Of a stretch of DNA of 64,000 bases, positions 44,668-53,234 are shown in pieces. The notes below the pieces were generated by a model. It was not told the DNA's origin, searched no databases, and was given only the letters and a program-made list of their open reading frames with translations. The translations under genes and the position numbers were made by a program. Source of the DNA: Paenibacillus profundus (lineage in GTDB: Bacteria > Bacillota > Bacilli > Paenibacillales > Paenibacillaceae); contig NZ_JAJNBZ010000005.1 of the NCBI RefSeq assembly GCF_021369635.1, positions 124,001 through 188,000 on the forward strand. Reading direction: 5' to 3'. Numbering within the stretch: position 1 is the first letter of the stretch; every line of letters begins with the position of its first letter.

Positions 44668-44849
44668 AGGTTGTTTAAAAAGTTCCCTTTTGATCACGAA
44701 GTATAACCCCGCGGCTTATCCAACATCGAATCTTGCATTCACCCTCGCAGTCCGGTGCTCATGTAGTCTTGCCTACACTCCGCTCCTCCTTCTTCGGATT
44801 CTTGCAACCTTCTCGGTGCTGAAAAGTTACCTTTTTAAACACATATTTA
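44668..44849. repeat. Intergenic repeat with inverted ends, long copy
   Basis: The left end AGGTTGTTTAAAAAGTTCCC and the right end TTACCTTTTTAAACACATA are imperfect inverted repeats, matching the short copy at 38996. The inside (about 130 bases) is not present in the short copy and carries no gene. It lies upstream of the hepS promoter, past the stop at 44889. Confidence 0.6.
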
Positions 44850-44852
44850 ATT

Positions 44853-44888
44853 AGGTTGTTTAAAAAGTTCCCCTTTGATCACACACGT
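44853..44888. repeat. Intergenic repeat, left-end partial copy
   Basis: AGGTTGTTTAAAAAGTTCCC followed by CTTTGATCAC repeats the left end of the preceding element in direct orientation 3 bases after it. It runs up to the stop codon at 44889, where TTCAAAAACG resembles the element's end and supplies the stop. Confidence 0.5.
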
Positions 44889-45467
44889 TCAAAAACGTTC
44901 CAACGCGGAATTCGGCTTGGAAGCTGAAAACTTCTTCTCCCACAATGGAGTGTAAATAATGCGCAACGCTTCCGACACCTCTGTCGGAATGTCCGGATTA
45001 CTCTTTTTGATTTGATCCAATCGTTCCGGCGTCGTCTCAGACTTCAACGCATCAAGAGCCAACAGGACGTGCTTTTTCTTCAAGCGTTCGTCGAGTATGA
45101 CGAAGCGAAGCAATAACCGATTGACGTTGTTCGTCTGTGTGAAGGAGTACCGCAGCAGCTCATACATATCTTGATATATGATTTCGGGATGCACAATACT
45201 TGCCGCCACCTTAATGTCTACCGTTAATTTCCCCTCATGCCATGCCGCACGGCTGAGCCGCAGCTGCAGAGGCACGTCAGACAAATGATCGACGAGCTGC
45301 CGATCATTCATCGAAATCAAGCGGGGTACCGGTGTAAATGCAGCCACATCCGAATTCATTGCAGGCTTCTTCTCATTCATTGAAGAGATGAAACCCAAGC
45401 CTAACATTACCACAATCGTGGCGGTGAGCGCCAATGCCACCGAACGCAAACGCAACAAATTGTTCAT
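44889..45467 (-). CDS. Uncharacterised membrane-anchored protein
   Basis: I do not recognise this 192-residue protein. An N-terminal hydrophobic helix (about 8-28) acts as signal anchor, and the remaining mixed alpha/beta part is outside. There is no Cys lipobox and no enzyme motif. The start at 45467 has GGAGGT 11 bases upstream. It lies between the mtrB terminator and the repeat cluster, so it is probably a separate unit. Confidence 0.72.
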   Translation of the reverse strand: MNNLLRLRSVALALTATIVVMLGLGFISSMNEKKPAMNSDVAAFTPVPRLISMNDRQLVDHLSDVPLQLRLSRAAWHEGKLTVDIKVAASIVHPEIIYQDMYELLRYSFTQTNNVNRLLLRFVILDERLKKKHVLLALDALKSETTPERLDQIKKSNPDIPTEVSEALRIIYTPLWEKKFSASKPNSALERF

Positions 45468-45565
45468 GAATCCTTTTACACCTCCACATTATGACATCAC
45501 CGCAGCCAGACTCGTTAACAGTCAGTTTCGACGCATGTGAGGATGTCCATACCTCATTGTACAAT

Positions 45566-45589
45566 TAAAAAAAGCAGGCTATGCCTGCT
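45566..45589 (-). terminator. Terminator after mtrB
   Basis: AGCAGGC / GCCTGCT with loop ATA, followed by seven T residues on the minus strand, lies 32 bases past the mtrB stop. Confidence 0.88.
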
Positions 45590-45620
45590 CTACGCGTTAT
45601 GTAACGATTAAAGTTGTGTA

Positions 45621-45836
45621 TTAATCCTGATCCGTATGGATAACTCCATGCTTCGTCATAACTACCGCTTTTCCCCGAATTTTGATCGCGGACGTATGAT
45701 CGGTGAATTGCGCGAGGAGCACCTCATTTTTATCGAGCTTCTCTGTATGATGAAACCGCGTATCATTCCCGCGTGTGAGACCTATGACCTGAACGCCTTG
45801 GTCTTTCGCCTTAATGACAATAAAGTCATTCTCCAT
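45621..45836 (-). CDS. mtrB: Tryptophan RNA-binding attenuation protein (TRAP)
   Basis: This 71-residue TRAP subunit assembles an 11-member ring that binds GAG/UAG repeats in RNA when loaded with tryptophan. It matches B. subtilis MtrB across the length: [17 protein letters not shown], the KFHHxEKLDKxEV segment (here [13 protein letters not shown]) and [18 protein letters not shown]. The Lys and Arg residues that contact the bases are kept. GAGGAGG precedes the ATG by 8 bases. It has its own promoter and terminator. mtrA (folE), the usual upstream partner, is absent. Confidence 0.96.
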   Translation of the reverse strand: MENDFIVIKAKDQGVQVIGLTRGNDTRFHHTEKLDKNEVLLAQFTDHTSAIKIRGKAVVMTKHGVIHTDQD

Positions 45837-45862
45837 AATCCTTCCCTCCTCTTCTGTAATGT

Positions 45863-45871
45863 ATTATAACA
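45863..45871 (-). promoter_or_regulatory. Extended -10 promoter of mtrB
   Basis: TGTTATAAT on the minus strand is an extended -10 element with a perfect TATAAT. No good -35 is present at normal spacing. The start would be about 20 bases before the mtrB ATG. Confidence 0.55.
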
Positions 45872-45980
45872 CGTATACCACGGAATTATGGAACTTGTTC
45901 CCTAACGTATTGTTATCTACCCACAACAACAATGGATATACTATCTTCGATTGGGGTTAATGTAGAAAGGAGCATCACAT

Positions 45981-46145
45981 ATGCATCCAGCACATCTGCA
46001 AGAAAGTCATGTAGTGAAACTGCAGCAATGGGAGCATGAACTTAGCCGCATCAGCGGCGAGAAAATTGTTCTTGTCGCATACAGCGATAACGACGCTGAA
46101 GTGTCCGCGACGAACAACGACGAACAACGATCCGGTAAAGCGTAA
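45981..46145 (+). CDS. Small 54-residue protein, only plus-strand gene in the window
   Basis: The frame begins ATG at 45981, with AAAGGAG 8 bases upstream, and ends TAA at 46145. It is followed by a strong hairpin. The product starts MHPAHLQESHVVKLQQWEHE and is acidic and helical at the N-terminus, with a hydrophilic Asn/Asp-rich tail. I do not recognise it. Its well-placed binding site and its own terminator argue for a real gene. It lies between mtrB and hbs, where B. subtilis has mtrA. Confidence 0.68.
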   Translation: MHPAHLQESHVVKLQQWEHELSRISGEKIVLVAYSDNDAEVSATNNDEQRSGKA

Positions 46146-46167
46146 CAAGGGTGTGAAATGGAACAAA

Positions 46168-46187
46168 GCCGCGACACATGTCGCGGC
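46168..46187 (+). terminator. Hairpin terminator after the 54-residue gene, possibly bidirectional
   Basis: GCCGCGAC / GTCGCGGC with loop ACAT, followed by TTTCACTT, stands between the plus-strand small gene and the minus-strand hbs stop at 46229. It could serve both directions (minus side TTTGTTCC). Confidence 0.8.
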
Positions 46188-46228
46188 TTTCACTTGCGTT
46201 CCCCTAATTGACAAAAGTATGTAATCAC

Positions 46229-46501
46229 TTATTTGATACCATCTTTAAGTGCTTTGCCTGGTTTGAACGCTGGAATCTTGCTGGCAGCAATCTCGATCTC
46301 TTCGCCCGTTTGCGGGTTACGTCCTTTACGAGCGGAACGTTCGCGAACTTCAAAGTTACCGAAGCCAACCAATTGCACTTTGTCCCCGTTTTGAAGAGCT
46401 GTGGAGATTGCTTCGAATACAGCATCAACCACTTTCGTTACGTCCTTTTTCGACAATTCTGTCGATTCCGCAACTTCAGAAATCAATTCGGATTTATTCA
46501 T
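46229..46501 (-). CDS. hbs: DNA-binding protein HU
   Basis: This 90-residue nucleoid protein starts [12 protein letters not shown] and has the HU beta-arm signature [27 protein letters not shown] lies 7 bases before the ATG at 46501; a longer in-frame form would be atypical. It is followed on the minus strand only by the shared hairpin at 46168-46187. It is the standard neighbour of spoIVA in bacilli, but here separated from it by a sugar ABC operon. Confidence 0.97.
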   Translation of the reverse strand: MNKSELISEVAESTELSKKDVTKVVDAVFEAISTALQNGDKVQLVGFGNFEVRERSARKGRNPQTGEEIEIAASKIPAFKPGKALKDGIK

Positions 46502-46636
46502 TCTGTTCACCTCCCGATCTAAGTTAGCATCATTATCCCATTTTTTCACTGTTTGCAGATAATTTATACCTCTTCAACCCTAAAAACGTCAGATTACGCT
46601 TCATTCTGCCGCCTTTCATGGTTGAGGAACAAATTT

Positions 46637-46665
46637 ATAGTAATATACTGCAATCACAATTGCAA
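46637..46665 (-). promoter_or_regulatory. Candidate sigma-A promoter of hbs
   Basis: TTGCAA (46665-46660), 17 bases, TACTAT (46642-46637) on the minus strand. The leader to the hbs ATG would be about 130 bases. Confidence 0.45.
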
Positions 46666-46701
46666 GAGGAGATGTGCTCATTAAAGCCCAACAATATTCA
46701 G

Positions 46702-47715
46702 TTAGGCGGTTCGAGCACGGTGTATAACATAAAATGTGACAGCCAGCGCCAAGATAAGTACCGTCCCTTTCACAATGTCATGTGTGTAATATTGCAAGTT
46801 CATCATTGTCAAGCCGTTTACGAGCACACCGATTAAGACCGAACCAAAAAATGTGCCGATAATATTAGGCTTCCCTGCCCCAAAGACGGAAAAACCGACA
46901 AAAACAGCGGCGACCGCCTCCATTAGCAATGGCGATCCGGCATCGATTTGTCCACTCCCTACTCGTGCCGCGTAGATCAATCCCCCTATAGCCGCGCACA
47001 TGCCTGACAAAATATAAGCGATGGTTCTTATTCTGTTTATGCGAATTCCGGAAAGGCGGGCCGCTTCTTCATTCCCCCCGGTCATGTACATTTGTCGGCC
47101 GAATCGGCTGTGCTTCAGCATCACATGGACGCCGATGACGGCAATGAGCATAAGGAGCACCGGAATCGGTACAGAGAAGAATCCAAATGATACTTCGCCC
47201 TTGCCCAGTTGCAAGAAGGATTCATACATTTTCCCCGGAGCCTTCGTTCCATCCTCGAACTGCATGTTGTTATAAACGGTATATCCCTTTGTATACGTCT
47301 TATGAATTCCTGCTACGATATACATGACAGCCAGCGTGGTCAATAGATCCGGTATGCGTAATTTGACGATAAAGAATGCGTTGATGCACCCAATCACCGC
47401 TCCGACAAGCAGCGGAACGATAATGACGATAACTAGCGGCATTTCATACCAAATCATAAGCGATGCCGTTACGACCGTTGTTAACGATACCGTAGAACCG
47501 ACGGACAGGTCGAATCCATCGACAATGAGTGAAAGTGTTACTCCGATAGCGACAAAGGTAACGATTGAGATCGAGCGTAAAATGTCCGCCAAATTCGCAC
47601 TGGAGAAGAAATAAGGAAGTCGCACTGAGAAGAAAGCAACTACACCAATGATGACGATAATTGCACCGTATCGAAAGCAAAAGTTCAGCAGTCTGTCCTT
47701 GAAGCCCGTATTCAT
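46702..47715 (-). CDS. Sugar ABC transporter permease (RbsC type)
   Basis: This 337-residue permease of the CUT2 class has about nine hydrophobic segments and the GIRINRIRTIAYILSG helix and GGxGxxxGxxxG-rich turns of the RbsC family. The start ATG at 47715 overlaps the ATPase stop (TAATG). With the ATPase and the binding protein it imports a pentose, hexose or related ligand; the substrate is unknown. Confidence 0.93.
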   Translation of the reverse strand: MNTGFKDRLLNFCFRYGAIIVIIGVVAFFSVRLPYFFSSANLADILRSISIVTFVAIGVTLSLIVDGFDLSVGSTVSLTTVVTASLMIWYEMPLVIVIIVPLLVGAVIGCINAFFIVKLRIPDLLTTLAVMYIVAGIHKTYTKGYTVYNNMQFEDGTKAPGKMYESFLQLGKGEVSFGFFSVPIPVLLMLIAVIGVHVMLKHSRFGRQMYMTGGNEEAARLSGIRINRIRTIAYILSGMCAAIGGLIYAARVGSGQIDAGSPLLMEAVAAVFVGFSVFGAGKPNIIGTFFGSVLIGVLVNGLTMMNLQYYTHDIVKGTVLILALAVTFYVIHRARTA

Positions 47716-49316
47716 TATTTCCATTCTCCTCCCTGACCCGCACTTGCGTAGAACATGAGCTGCTCCTGCGTCACTTCATTCCGCTGAAAGGCTTGCACCA
47801 ATTCACCGTCATACATGACGTATATGCGATCTGCAATCCCTATCACTTCATTGAATTCACACGTTAAATACACAATTCCTTTCCCCTGCTGCACCAGCTT
47901 GCCGATGATTCGAAACATGTCGCTCTTCGCTCCGATGTCCACACCTTTGGTCGGCTCATCCAGAACATACACATGTGCTGGGGTCTCAAGCCATTTGCCA
48001 ATAGACACTTTCTGTTGGTTGCCGCCGCTTAAATATTTCACTTCTTGCTTGACGGATGAGGATTTAATTGTTAGCCGGTCGCGCATTTGTTCCGCCAAGC
48101 ACGATTCATTCCGCTTCCTTACAAATCCAAGCAAGCTTAACGCCTTCAATAAAGGAACACTTATGTTGTGCTGGATCGATTCCTGGACAAATACGCCTTG
48201 CTTCCTTCGCTCTTCCGGGACAAGCACAATGCCAGCCCGAACGGCATCGGCCGGTTCCTTCGGTATAAGCGGCACTCCATTCAATGACATGCTTCCTCGT
48301 TCATACACATCCACTCCAGTCAGCAGCCGGGACAGTTCCGTCTTGCCCGCACCTACCACTCCAACGATGCCTACAATTTCGCCTTGTCGGACGTCAAAGC
48401 TGACGTCACGCACTTTCCGGCCGCGTGTAATGCCTTGCACCTGCAAGAGAACATCGCCGATCACCGCTTGTTCCTTCGGAAATTCTTCTTCAAACGTCTT
48501 GCCGAGCATATGCCGGACAACTTCTTCAGGCGTCGTCTCATCGGTCTGCGAGGAGTGGACGATCTGGCCGTCACGCATGATTGTAATACGATCACTTTCT
48601 GCAAACACTTCAGGAAGACGATGTGAAATAAAGATGACGACAACACCGAGATCGCGCATCGAACGCATCATTTGGAACAACCGCATTGCCTCTTCATGAC
48701 TTAGCGGAGCAGTCGGTTCATCAAAAATGACGACTTTGGCTTGCTCCGCCAATATTCTTGCCAGCAGCACCATCTGCTTCTCCGCCAACGTACATTGCTC
48801 CACTCGCTTCGTCAACGGTATCGCTGCGCCTAATGACTGCATCGCTTTCTCGGCTTCTTGACGAATACGCCGCGGACTCACCCACCAAGAACGATTGGCT
48901 TGTCCCATACGGTCCATCATAATATTTTCCGCAACGGTAAGCTGTGGCACCAGAGCCGTATCCACTTCCTGGTACACGCAATGAATGCCTTGCCGCTTCG
49001 CATCGGCTGGCGACTTAATATGCAGCGGACGGCTGCCAATGTGAATATTGCCGACATCAGCGCGATAAGCGCCCGACAATATTTTCATGAGCGTGCTCTT
49101 CCCCGCCCCATTCGCGCCAAGCAGCGCATGTATTTCTCCGCTAGAAGCGGTAAAGCTCACACTATGAAGCGCCGCCACTCCATTGAAGGATTTAGATATG
49201 CCGAGCATATACAAATTATCGTCAGGAGAAGAAGCGCGAAGCGCCGCCCCCCGCTCCGTGCGGGCCGCATTGGCAGAAAAGGCGTTGTCGGGTTGAGCAT
49301 CGAATGAGTTAGTCAT
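47715..49316 (-). CDS. Sugar ABC transporter ATP-binding protein with two ATPase domains (RbsA type)
   Basis: This 533-residue CUT2 ATPase carries two ABC domains. The first has Walker A GANGAGKST and Walker B VVIFDEPTAPL. Its signature region (CTLAEKQM) lacks the standard LSGGQ, and the second domain has LSGGNQQK and VLDEPTKGV. The second Walker A (GVVGAGKTEL) is altered, as common in RbsA. It starts 30 bases after the binding-protein gene and is coupled to the permease by TAATG. Confidence 0.94.
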   Translation of the reverse strand: MTNSFDAQPDNAFSANAARTERGAALRASSPDDNLYMLGISKSFNGVAALHSVSFTASSGEIHALLGANGAGKSTLMKILSGAYRADVGNIHIGSRPLHIKSPADAKRQGIHCVYQEVDTALVPQLTVAENIMMDRMGQANRSWWVSPRRIRQEAEKAMQSLGAAIPLTKRVEQCTLAEKQMVLLARILAEQAKVVIFDEPTAPLSHEEAMRLFQMMRSMRDLGVVVIFISHRLPEVFAESDRITIMRDGQIVHSSQTDETTPEEVVRHMLGKTFEEEFPKEQAVIGDVLLQVQGITRGRKVRDVSFDVRQGEIVGIVGVVGAGKTELSRLLTGVDVYERGSMSLNGVPLIPKEPADAVRAGIVLVPEERRKQGVFVQESIQHNISVPLLKALSLLGFVRKRNESCLAEQMRDRLTIKSSSVKQEVKYLSGGNQQKVSIGKWLETPAHVYVLDEPTKGVDIGAKSDMFRIIGKLVQQGKGIVYLTCEFNEVIGIADRIYVMYDGELVQAFQRNEVTQEQLMFYASAGQGGEWK

Positions 49317-49346
49317 TTCATATCCCGCCTTTAATCGTTAAATTGT

Positions 49347-50420
49347 TCACTTGTATTCATTCATCCAATCCTTCAAGCCTTGGGTACTTCCACTCCAGCC
49401 TTTAACGTACTCGGACAGTTCACTCGTCGAAATTTGCTTGTCCGGTAAATCCTCGCGCTTGACAAACACAGGCTCCAGCACGACCTTTTCATCTACTTGA
49501 TCACCATGCAGCTTCTGATAGGCCAATCGCACTTGAACACGTCCGATATCTTTCGGGTCTACTGCAGCTGAAGCAATCCATGGATTATTCTTGTCTTGGA
49601 TCATTTGCAGGTCCTCATCACTCATATCGATCCCGTATACTTTTATCTCTTCTCGGCCAGACTCTTGTATAGCACGAGCAGCGCCTTTGGCGAATTCGTC
49701 ATAAGCAGCCCATACGGCAGCAATATCTCCTTTGTTCGGATACTGCTTCAGTACAGCTTCCATCTTCGCCTGCGTGTCTAAGGCAGTGCTGGACGTAGCT
49801 GCGCCAAACGCAGCGATTTCTTTCACGTCCGGATTGCTCTTCATAAAAGTGTCGTATGCGATTTGGCGGCGTTCCATTGGAGCATAGCCGGCGGTCCATA
49901 CTTTGACGATGTTGCCTTTGCCGCCGATGTCGTGCCCCATATGTTCCAAGGTAATCTGCGCCATCTTCTCGTCACCTTGCTCAAGCACGGTCACCCCGGG
50001 TATATTGACGAGTGCGTCGAAGGTAACGACAGGAATGTTCTGCTCCACGGCTTTGTTCATCCCCGCATCCAACGTTTCTGGATTTCCATGATCTGTAAGA
50101 ATTGCATCAAACTTCTGACTAACGGCCATTTCTAATTGCGATCCCATCTTCGCCTTGTCATTCTCGGCTACGAACATCGTTAATTCGCCTTCGAACCGCT
50201 TTATCTCTTCTTTGATCCCGTCTACATATTGCTGAGAAAAAGTGCCGGTGTTAAATTCCATAATGAGTGCGATACGCTTGCCCCGAATTCCGTCATTCGT
50301 ACCGGTAGAGCCTTCTGATCCGCCAGACTTCTGACCGCAAGCGGTTATCACGACGGAGATGAGCACCAAGAAAAACATCATCTCCCATTTTCCACGATGA
50401 CTGTGTGATTGTGCCGACAT
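49347..50420 (-). CDS. Sugar-binding protein of a CUT2 ABC importer (RbsB-like lipoprotein)
   Basis: This 357-residue lipoprotein has an N-terminal hydrophobic segment with lipobox Cys28 (VITAC). The mature part is a periplasmic-binding-protein type 1 fold (ribose/galactose-binding class) with typical DAGMNKAVEQNIPVVTFD and AVWAAYDEFAKGAARA motifs. GGGGGAT precedes the ATG. First gene of a three-gene operon between spoIVA and hbs, with its own promoter. The ligand is unknown. Confidence 0.92.
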   Translation of the reverse strand: MSAQSHSHRGKWEMMFFLVLISVVITACGQKSGGSEGSTGTNDGIRGKRIALIMEFNTGTFSQQYVDGIKEEIKRFEGELTMFVAENDKAKMGSQLEMAVSQKFDAILTDHGNPETLDAGMNKAVEQNIPVVTFDALVNIPGVTVLEQGDEKMAQITLEHMGHDIGGKGNIVKVWTAGYAPMERRQIAYDTFMKSNPDVKEIAAFGAATSSTALDTQAKMEAVLKQYPNKGDIAAVWAAYDEFAKGAARAIQESGREEIKVYGIDMSDEDLQMIQDKNNPWIASAAVDPKDIGRVQVRLAYQKLHGDQVDEKVVLEPVFVKREDLPDKQISTSELSEYVKGWSGSTQGLKDWMNEYK

Positions 50421-50448
50421 ACTCTGATCCCCCTTTTATTTATGTGTA

Positions 50449-50482
50449 ATGTATTTTTATACATCCACTTTTTTCCGTGGAT
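50449..50482. promoter_or_regulatory. Two inverted repeats in the leader of the sugar ABC operon
   Basis: ATGTAT-TTTT-ATACAT (50449-50464) is a perfect palindrome and ATCCAC / GTGGAT (50463-50468 and 50477-50482) overlaps it. Both lie between the promoter and the start codon. They could be an operator or compete as RNA hairpins near the ribosome binding site. Confidence 0.45.
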
Positions 50483-50494
50483 TCGTTATCCATA

Positions 50495-50523
50495 AATATA
50501 ATAGTTAATTCCGAGTCTGTAAA
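50495..50523 (-). promoter_or_regulatory. Sigma-A promoter of the sugar ABC operon
   Basis: TTTACA (50523-50518), 17 bases, TATATT (50500-50495) on the minus strand, about 75 bases before the binding-protein ATG. Confidence 0.7.
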
Positions 50524-50540
50524 TTGGTTTATGAGAAGTT

Positions 50541-50604
50541 GTTAAAAAAAGCTCAAGCGAGAACTTCTTCCTGCTGGAAGAAATCCTGTCACCTGAGCTT
50601 TTTT
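50541..50604 (-). terminator. Terminator after spoIVA
   Basis: A long stem beginning AAGCTCAGGTGACAGGATT and closing AAGTTCTCGCTTGAGCTT, with an AGCA loop, runs into a seven-T tract on the minus strand. It starts 5 bases past the spoIVA stop. Confidence 0.85.
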
Positions 50605-50608
50605 CCAC

Positions 50609-52087
50609 TTACAATATAATCGCAATCAATCCGCCGGAGCCTTCATTAATGATTCGTCCGAGCGTCTCTTGCAGCTTGTATCTTGCATTATCCGGCATCA
50701 TGGCAATCTTGCCTTGGATGCCTTCTCTGACGATGGAATGCAGCGATCTTCCGAAAATGTCCGAATTCCAAATCTTGGTCGGATCGTTCTCGAAGTCCTG
50801 CATGAGATAACGCATAAGCTCCTCACTCTGCTTCTCCGTGCCGATGATTGGCGCGAATTCAGACTCGACATCGACGCGAATCATATGAATGGACGGAGCG
50901 GTTGCTTTCAAGCGAAGGCCAAAGCGTGATCCTTGCCGGATAAGCTCTGGCTCGTCGAGAGCCATTTCCGTCAATGTTGGGGCAGCTATGCCATAGCCTG
51001 TTGTCTTGACCATTTCAAGCGCATCTGCAAATCGGTCGTACTCCCGCTTCGCGTGTGAAAACTCCTGCATTAACTGGAGCAGATGATCCTTGCCTCGAAT
51101 CTCCACTCCAACCACTTCCATCAGGATTTGGTCATATAATTCGTCCGGCGCGTACAAATCAATCTCTGCGACACCCTGGCCCATATCCATCCCGCTTAGC
51201 CCGGCCCTAGCAATAAAATCATATTCCATGAACTGTTGCACGACACGATCGACATCGCGCAAACGACGAATGTCCTTCACTGTGTCCCGTACTGACGATT
51301 CATAGCTGGTGCGCAGCCAATGACTGTCATTCAGCACCATCACCCAGCTCGGCAAGTTGACGTTGACTTCATGAACCGGGAACTCATATAATACTTCGCG
51401 CAGAACGCCCATGACGTCGTCTTCGCCCATCGTAGCTACGCTAAGCGGTATAACCGGAATATCATATTTCTCATGCAGTTCATTCCGGAGCTCCAACGTC
51501 TCCTCGCTACGGGGCCGCGTCGAGTTAATAATTAACACGAATGGCTTGCCGACTTCTTTCAACTCATTGATGACTCGCTCTTCGGAGTCGACATAGGAGC
51601 TGCGCGGTATTTCTGCAATCGTTCCATCTGTCGTTACGACAACACCGAGCGTGGAATGCTCTTGAATCACCTTGCGTGTGCCGATTTCCGCCGCCTCTTG
51701 GAATGGAATTGGCTCCTCGAACCATGGCGTGCTAATCATCCGCGGTCCATTCTCATCCTCGTAGCCTTTGGCGCCTTCTACCGCATATCCGACGCAATCG
51801 ACGAGGCGAACGTTTACCTCCAGACCTTCGGCGACTTTAATTTGCACAGCATTATTCGGGACGAATTTCGGTTCCGTTGTCATGATAGTTTTTCCTGCTG
51901 CACTTTGGGGCAGTTCGTCTACCGCGCGGGCTCGATCCGATTCGCTCGCGATGTTTGGCAGCACGACCGTTTCCATAAATCGTTTAATAAAAGTCGATTT
52001 CCCCGTGCGGACCGCACCGACGACCCCGAGGTAAATATCCCCACCGGTACGCTCGGCAATGTCCTTAAAAATGTCCACTTTTTCCAA
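50609..52087 (-). CDS. spoIVA: Stage IV sporulation protein A, spore coat assembly ATPase
   Basis: This 492-residue protein polymerises under the forespore to found the coat. Walker A GAVRTGKST falls at residues 24-32 with the start taken as TTG at 52087, which gives Lys30 and the same length as the B. subtilis protein. GAGGAGGGG precedes the TTG. The upstream in-frame ATG at 52129 would add 14 unusual residues. The C-terminal end is intact. It is strictly a spore-former gene and fixes the organism as one. Confidence 0.97.
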   Translation of the reverse strand: MEKVDIFKDIAERTGGDIYLGVVGAVRTGKSTFIKRFMETVVLPNIASESDRARAVDELPQSAAGKTIMTTEPKFVPNNAVQIKVAEGLEVNVRLVDCVGYAVEGAKGYEDENGPRMISTPWFEEPIPFQEAAEIGTRKVIQEHSTLGVVVTTDGTIAEIPRSSYVDSEERVINELKEVGKPFVLIINSTRPRSEETLELRNELHEKYDIPVIPLSVATMGEDDVMGVLREVLYEFPVHEVNVNLPSWVMVLNDSHWLRTSYESSVRDTVKDIRRLRDVDRVVQQFMEYDFIARAGLSGMDMGQGVAEIDLYAPDELYDQILMEVVGVEIRGKDHLLQLMQEFSHAKREYDRFADALEMVKTTGYGIAAPTLTEMALDEPELIRQGSRFGLRLKATAPSIHMIRVDVESEFAPIIGTEKQSEELMRYLMQDFENDPTKIWNSDIFGRSLHSIVREGIQGKIAMMPDNARYKLQETLGRIINEGSGGLIAIIL

Positions 52088-52385
52088 TGATATCCCCTCC
52101 TCAAAATTTTCCGACGGACCTAGAGGCAACGTCTGCCTCTCGCCCTTCAGAAACGATTGGCACCGTTGCTAGGATTGAGCTGTTGCCGTTGTCGCCAGTG
52201 TTCGCCGCCGAGATTTCACGTCGTACAAGGGCATTTTTTCCGACGCAACTCGTACATGCTTTTGGACTAGTAACATCTTATTTGAAAGTAGGCAGAAATA
52301 TGACCCATGTCACTAACATTTTTATTCGCATAACGAACGCATGCCTTCCAAATCAGATATATGATATTAATAGAAAAGTATGCAG

Positions 52386-52421
52386 AATAAAAAAAATCAA
52401 TCGGAAAAGATTCCGATTGAT
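52386..52421 (-). terminator. Terminator after yphF
   Basis: ATCAATCGGAA / TTCCGATTGAT around TCTT, followed by a run of T residues on the minus strand, lies 34 bases past the yphF stop. The 300 bases from there to the spoIVA start carry no gene; a sporulation promoter is expected but not clear. Confidence 0.9.
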
Positions 52422-52454
52422 CTTTACTGTCATTATGATACGAGATTAATCCGA

Positions 52455-53189
52455 TTAGGGCGCAGTTGCGACCTGCGGCCACGGCGCGTTGTCCTTCCAT
52501 ATGTATGAAACCGACTTCACCGGCACATAGAAGGAAGACTCGACAAGCAGAGGCCGCAAATCTTTCTCATTTCCTGTCGGACGCTTCTCCAACTTCTCCA
52601 CCAGCTGCATGATGTCTGGCGCGTAATCTGCATACACAGTCCCTTCCATATCCATCATGAACGAAAGCGGCTGTCCGTTGAATGGGCTCAGCACTTCATT
52701 CGGACGGACTCCAACCGCCGCTTCGTCTATGCTGTAGAATCCCGGATACATTTCCTCTGTCGTCGGAAGGCTTCCTTGCTTGCGCTTATAAGAATCAACG
52801 GCACGAGTCAAATCATTGACCCGCTGCGCCGTGAGCAAATCCATAATACGCACCTTAGGCTCTGTTTCCTCATCGATAATTAAATAAGTGCCCGTGCCGC
52901 CTGCTTCGAAGGCATTGCTAGGAGTGGAGCCCAGCACCCCTCGCCGCTTCAACAGTTCAAAATCGATACGGTACTTCTCATAGCGCGGTACACTCATGTC
53001 ACTCGTTATCATGGGCAGAAGCTGTGTCTGCTTTTGATATTCATCCACTGCATTTTGAACGAGAAGGATTCCTTCCCGGGCGGATTGCTGATTCTCTTTG
53101 CGCAGCTCATTCGGATACAGACACCCCTGCAGCAGCATGCTGATGAGTGAAGTGACAACGAGTAGCGCAATCCGTCTGTTCCGGCTCAC
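52455..53189 (-). CDS. yphF: Lipoprotein YphF
   Basis: This 244-residue protein has a type II signal peptide with lipobox Cys23 (LLQGC). It matches the YphF family, which sits upstream of spoIVA in bacilli and is expressed during sporulation. Function is unknown. The start is GTG at 53189, with AGGAGG 7 bases upstream. Confidence 0.85.
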   Translation of the reverse strand: MSRNRRIALLVVTSLISMLLQGCLYPNELRKENQQSAREGILLVQNAVDEYQKQTQLLPMITSDMSVPRYEKYRIDFELLKRRGVLGSTPSNAFEAGGTGTYLIIDEETEPKVRIMDLLTAQRVNDLTRAVDSYKRKQGSLPTTEEMYPGFYSIDEAAVGVRPNEVLSPFNGQPLSFMMDMEGTVYADYAPDIMQLVEKLEKRPTGNEKDLRPLLVESSFYVPVKSVSYIWKDNAPWPQVATAP

Positions 53190-53234
53190 TCACATTCCTC
53201 CTGACTTCGATAACGACGATATTTTCATGTCCAA

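Noticed and set aside
45975-46214. Minus-strand 79-codon frame across the small plus-strand gene
   Set aside because: It has no binding site and runs through the hairpin at 46168-46187, while the plus strand has a good ribosome binding site.
47815-48699. Plus-strand 294-codon frame opposite the RbsA-type ATPase gene
   Set aside because: It is the antisense shadow of a conserved double-ATPase gene; its residue pattern is unlike a protein.
52280-52330. Sigma-E promoter of spoIVA
   Set aside because: GTCATATT is present on the minus strand, but the -10 region at proper distance (CAAATAAG) matches the CATACAnT consensus poorly, so I did not annotate it.
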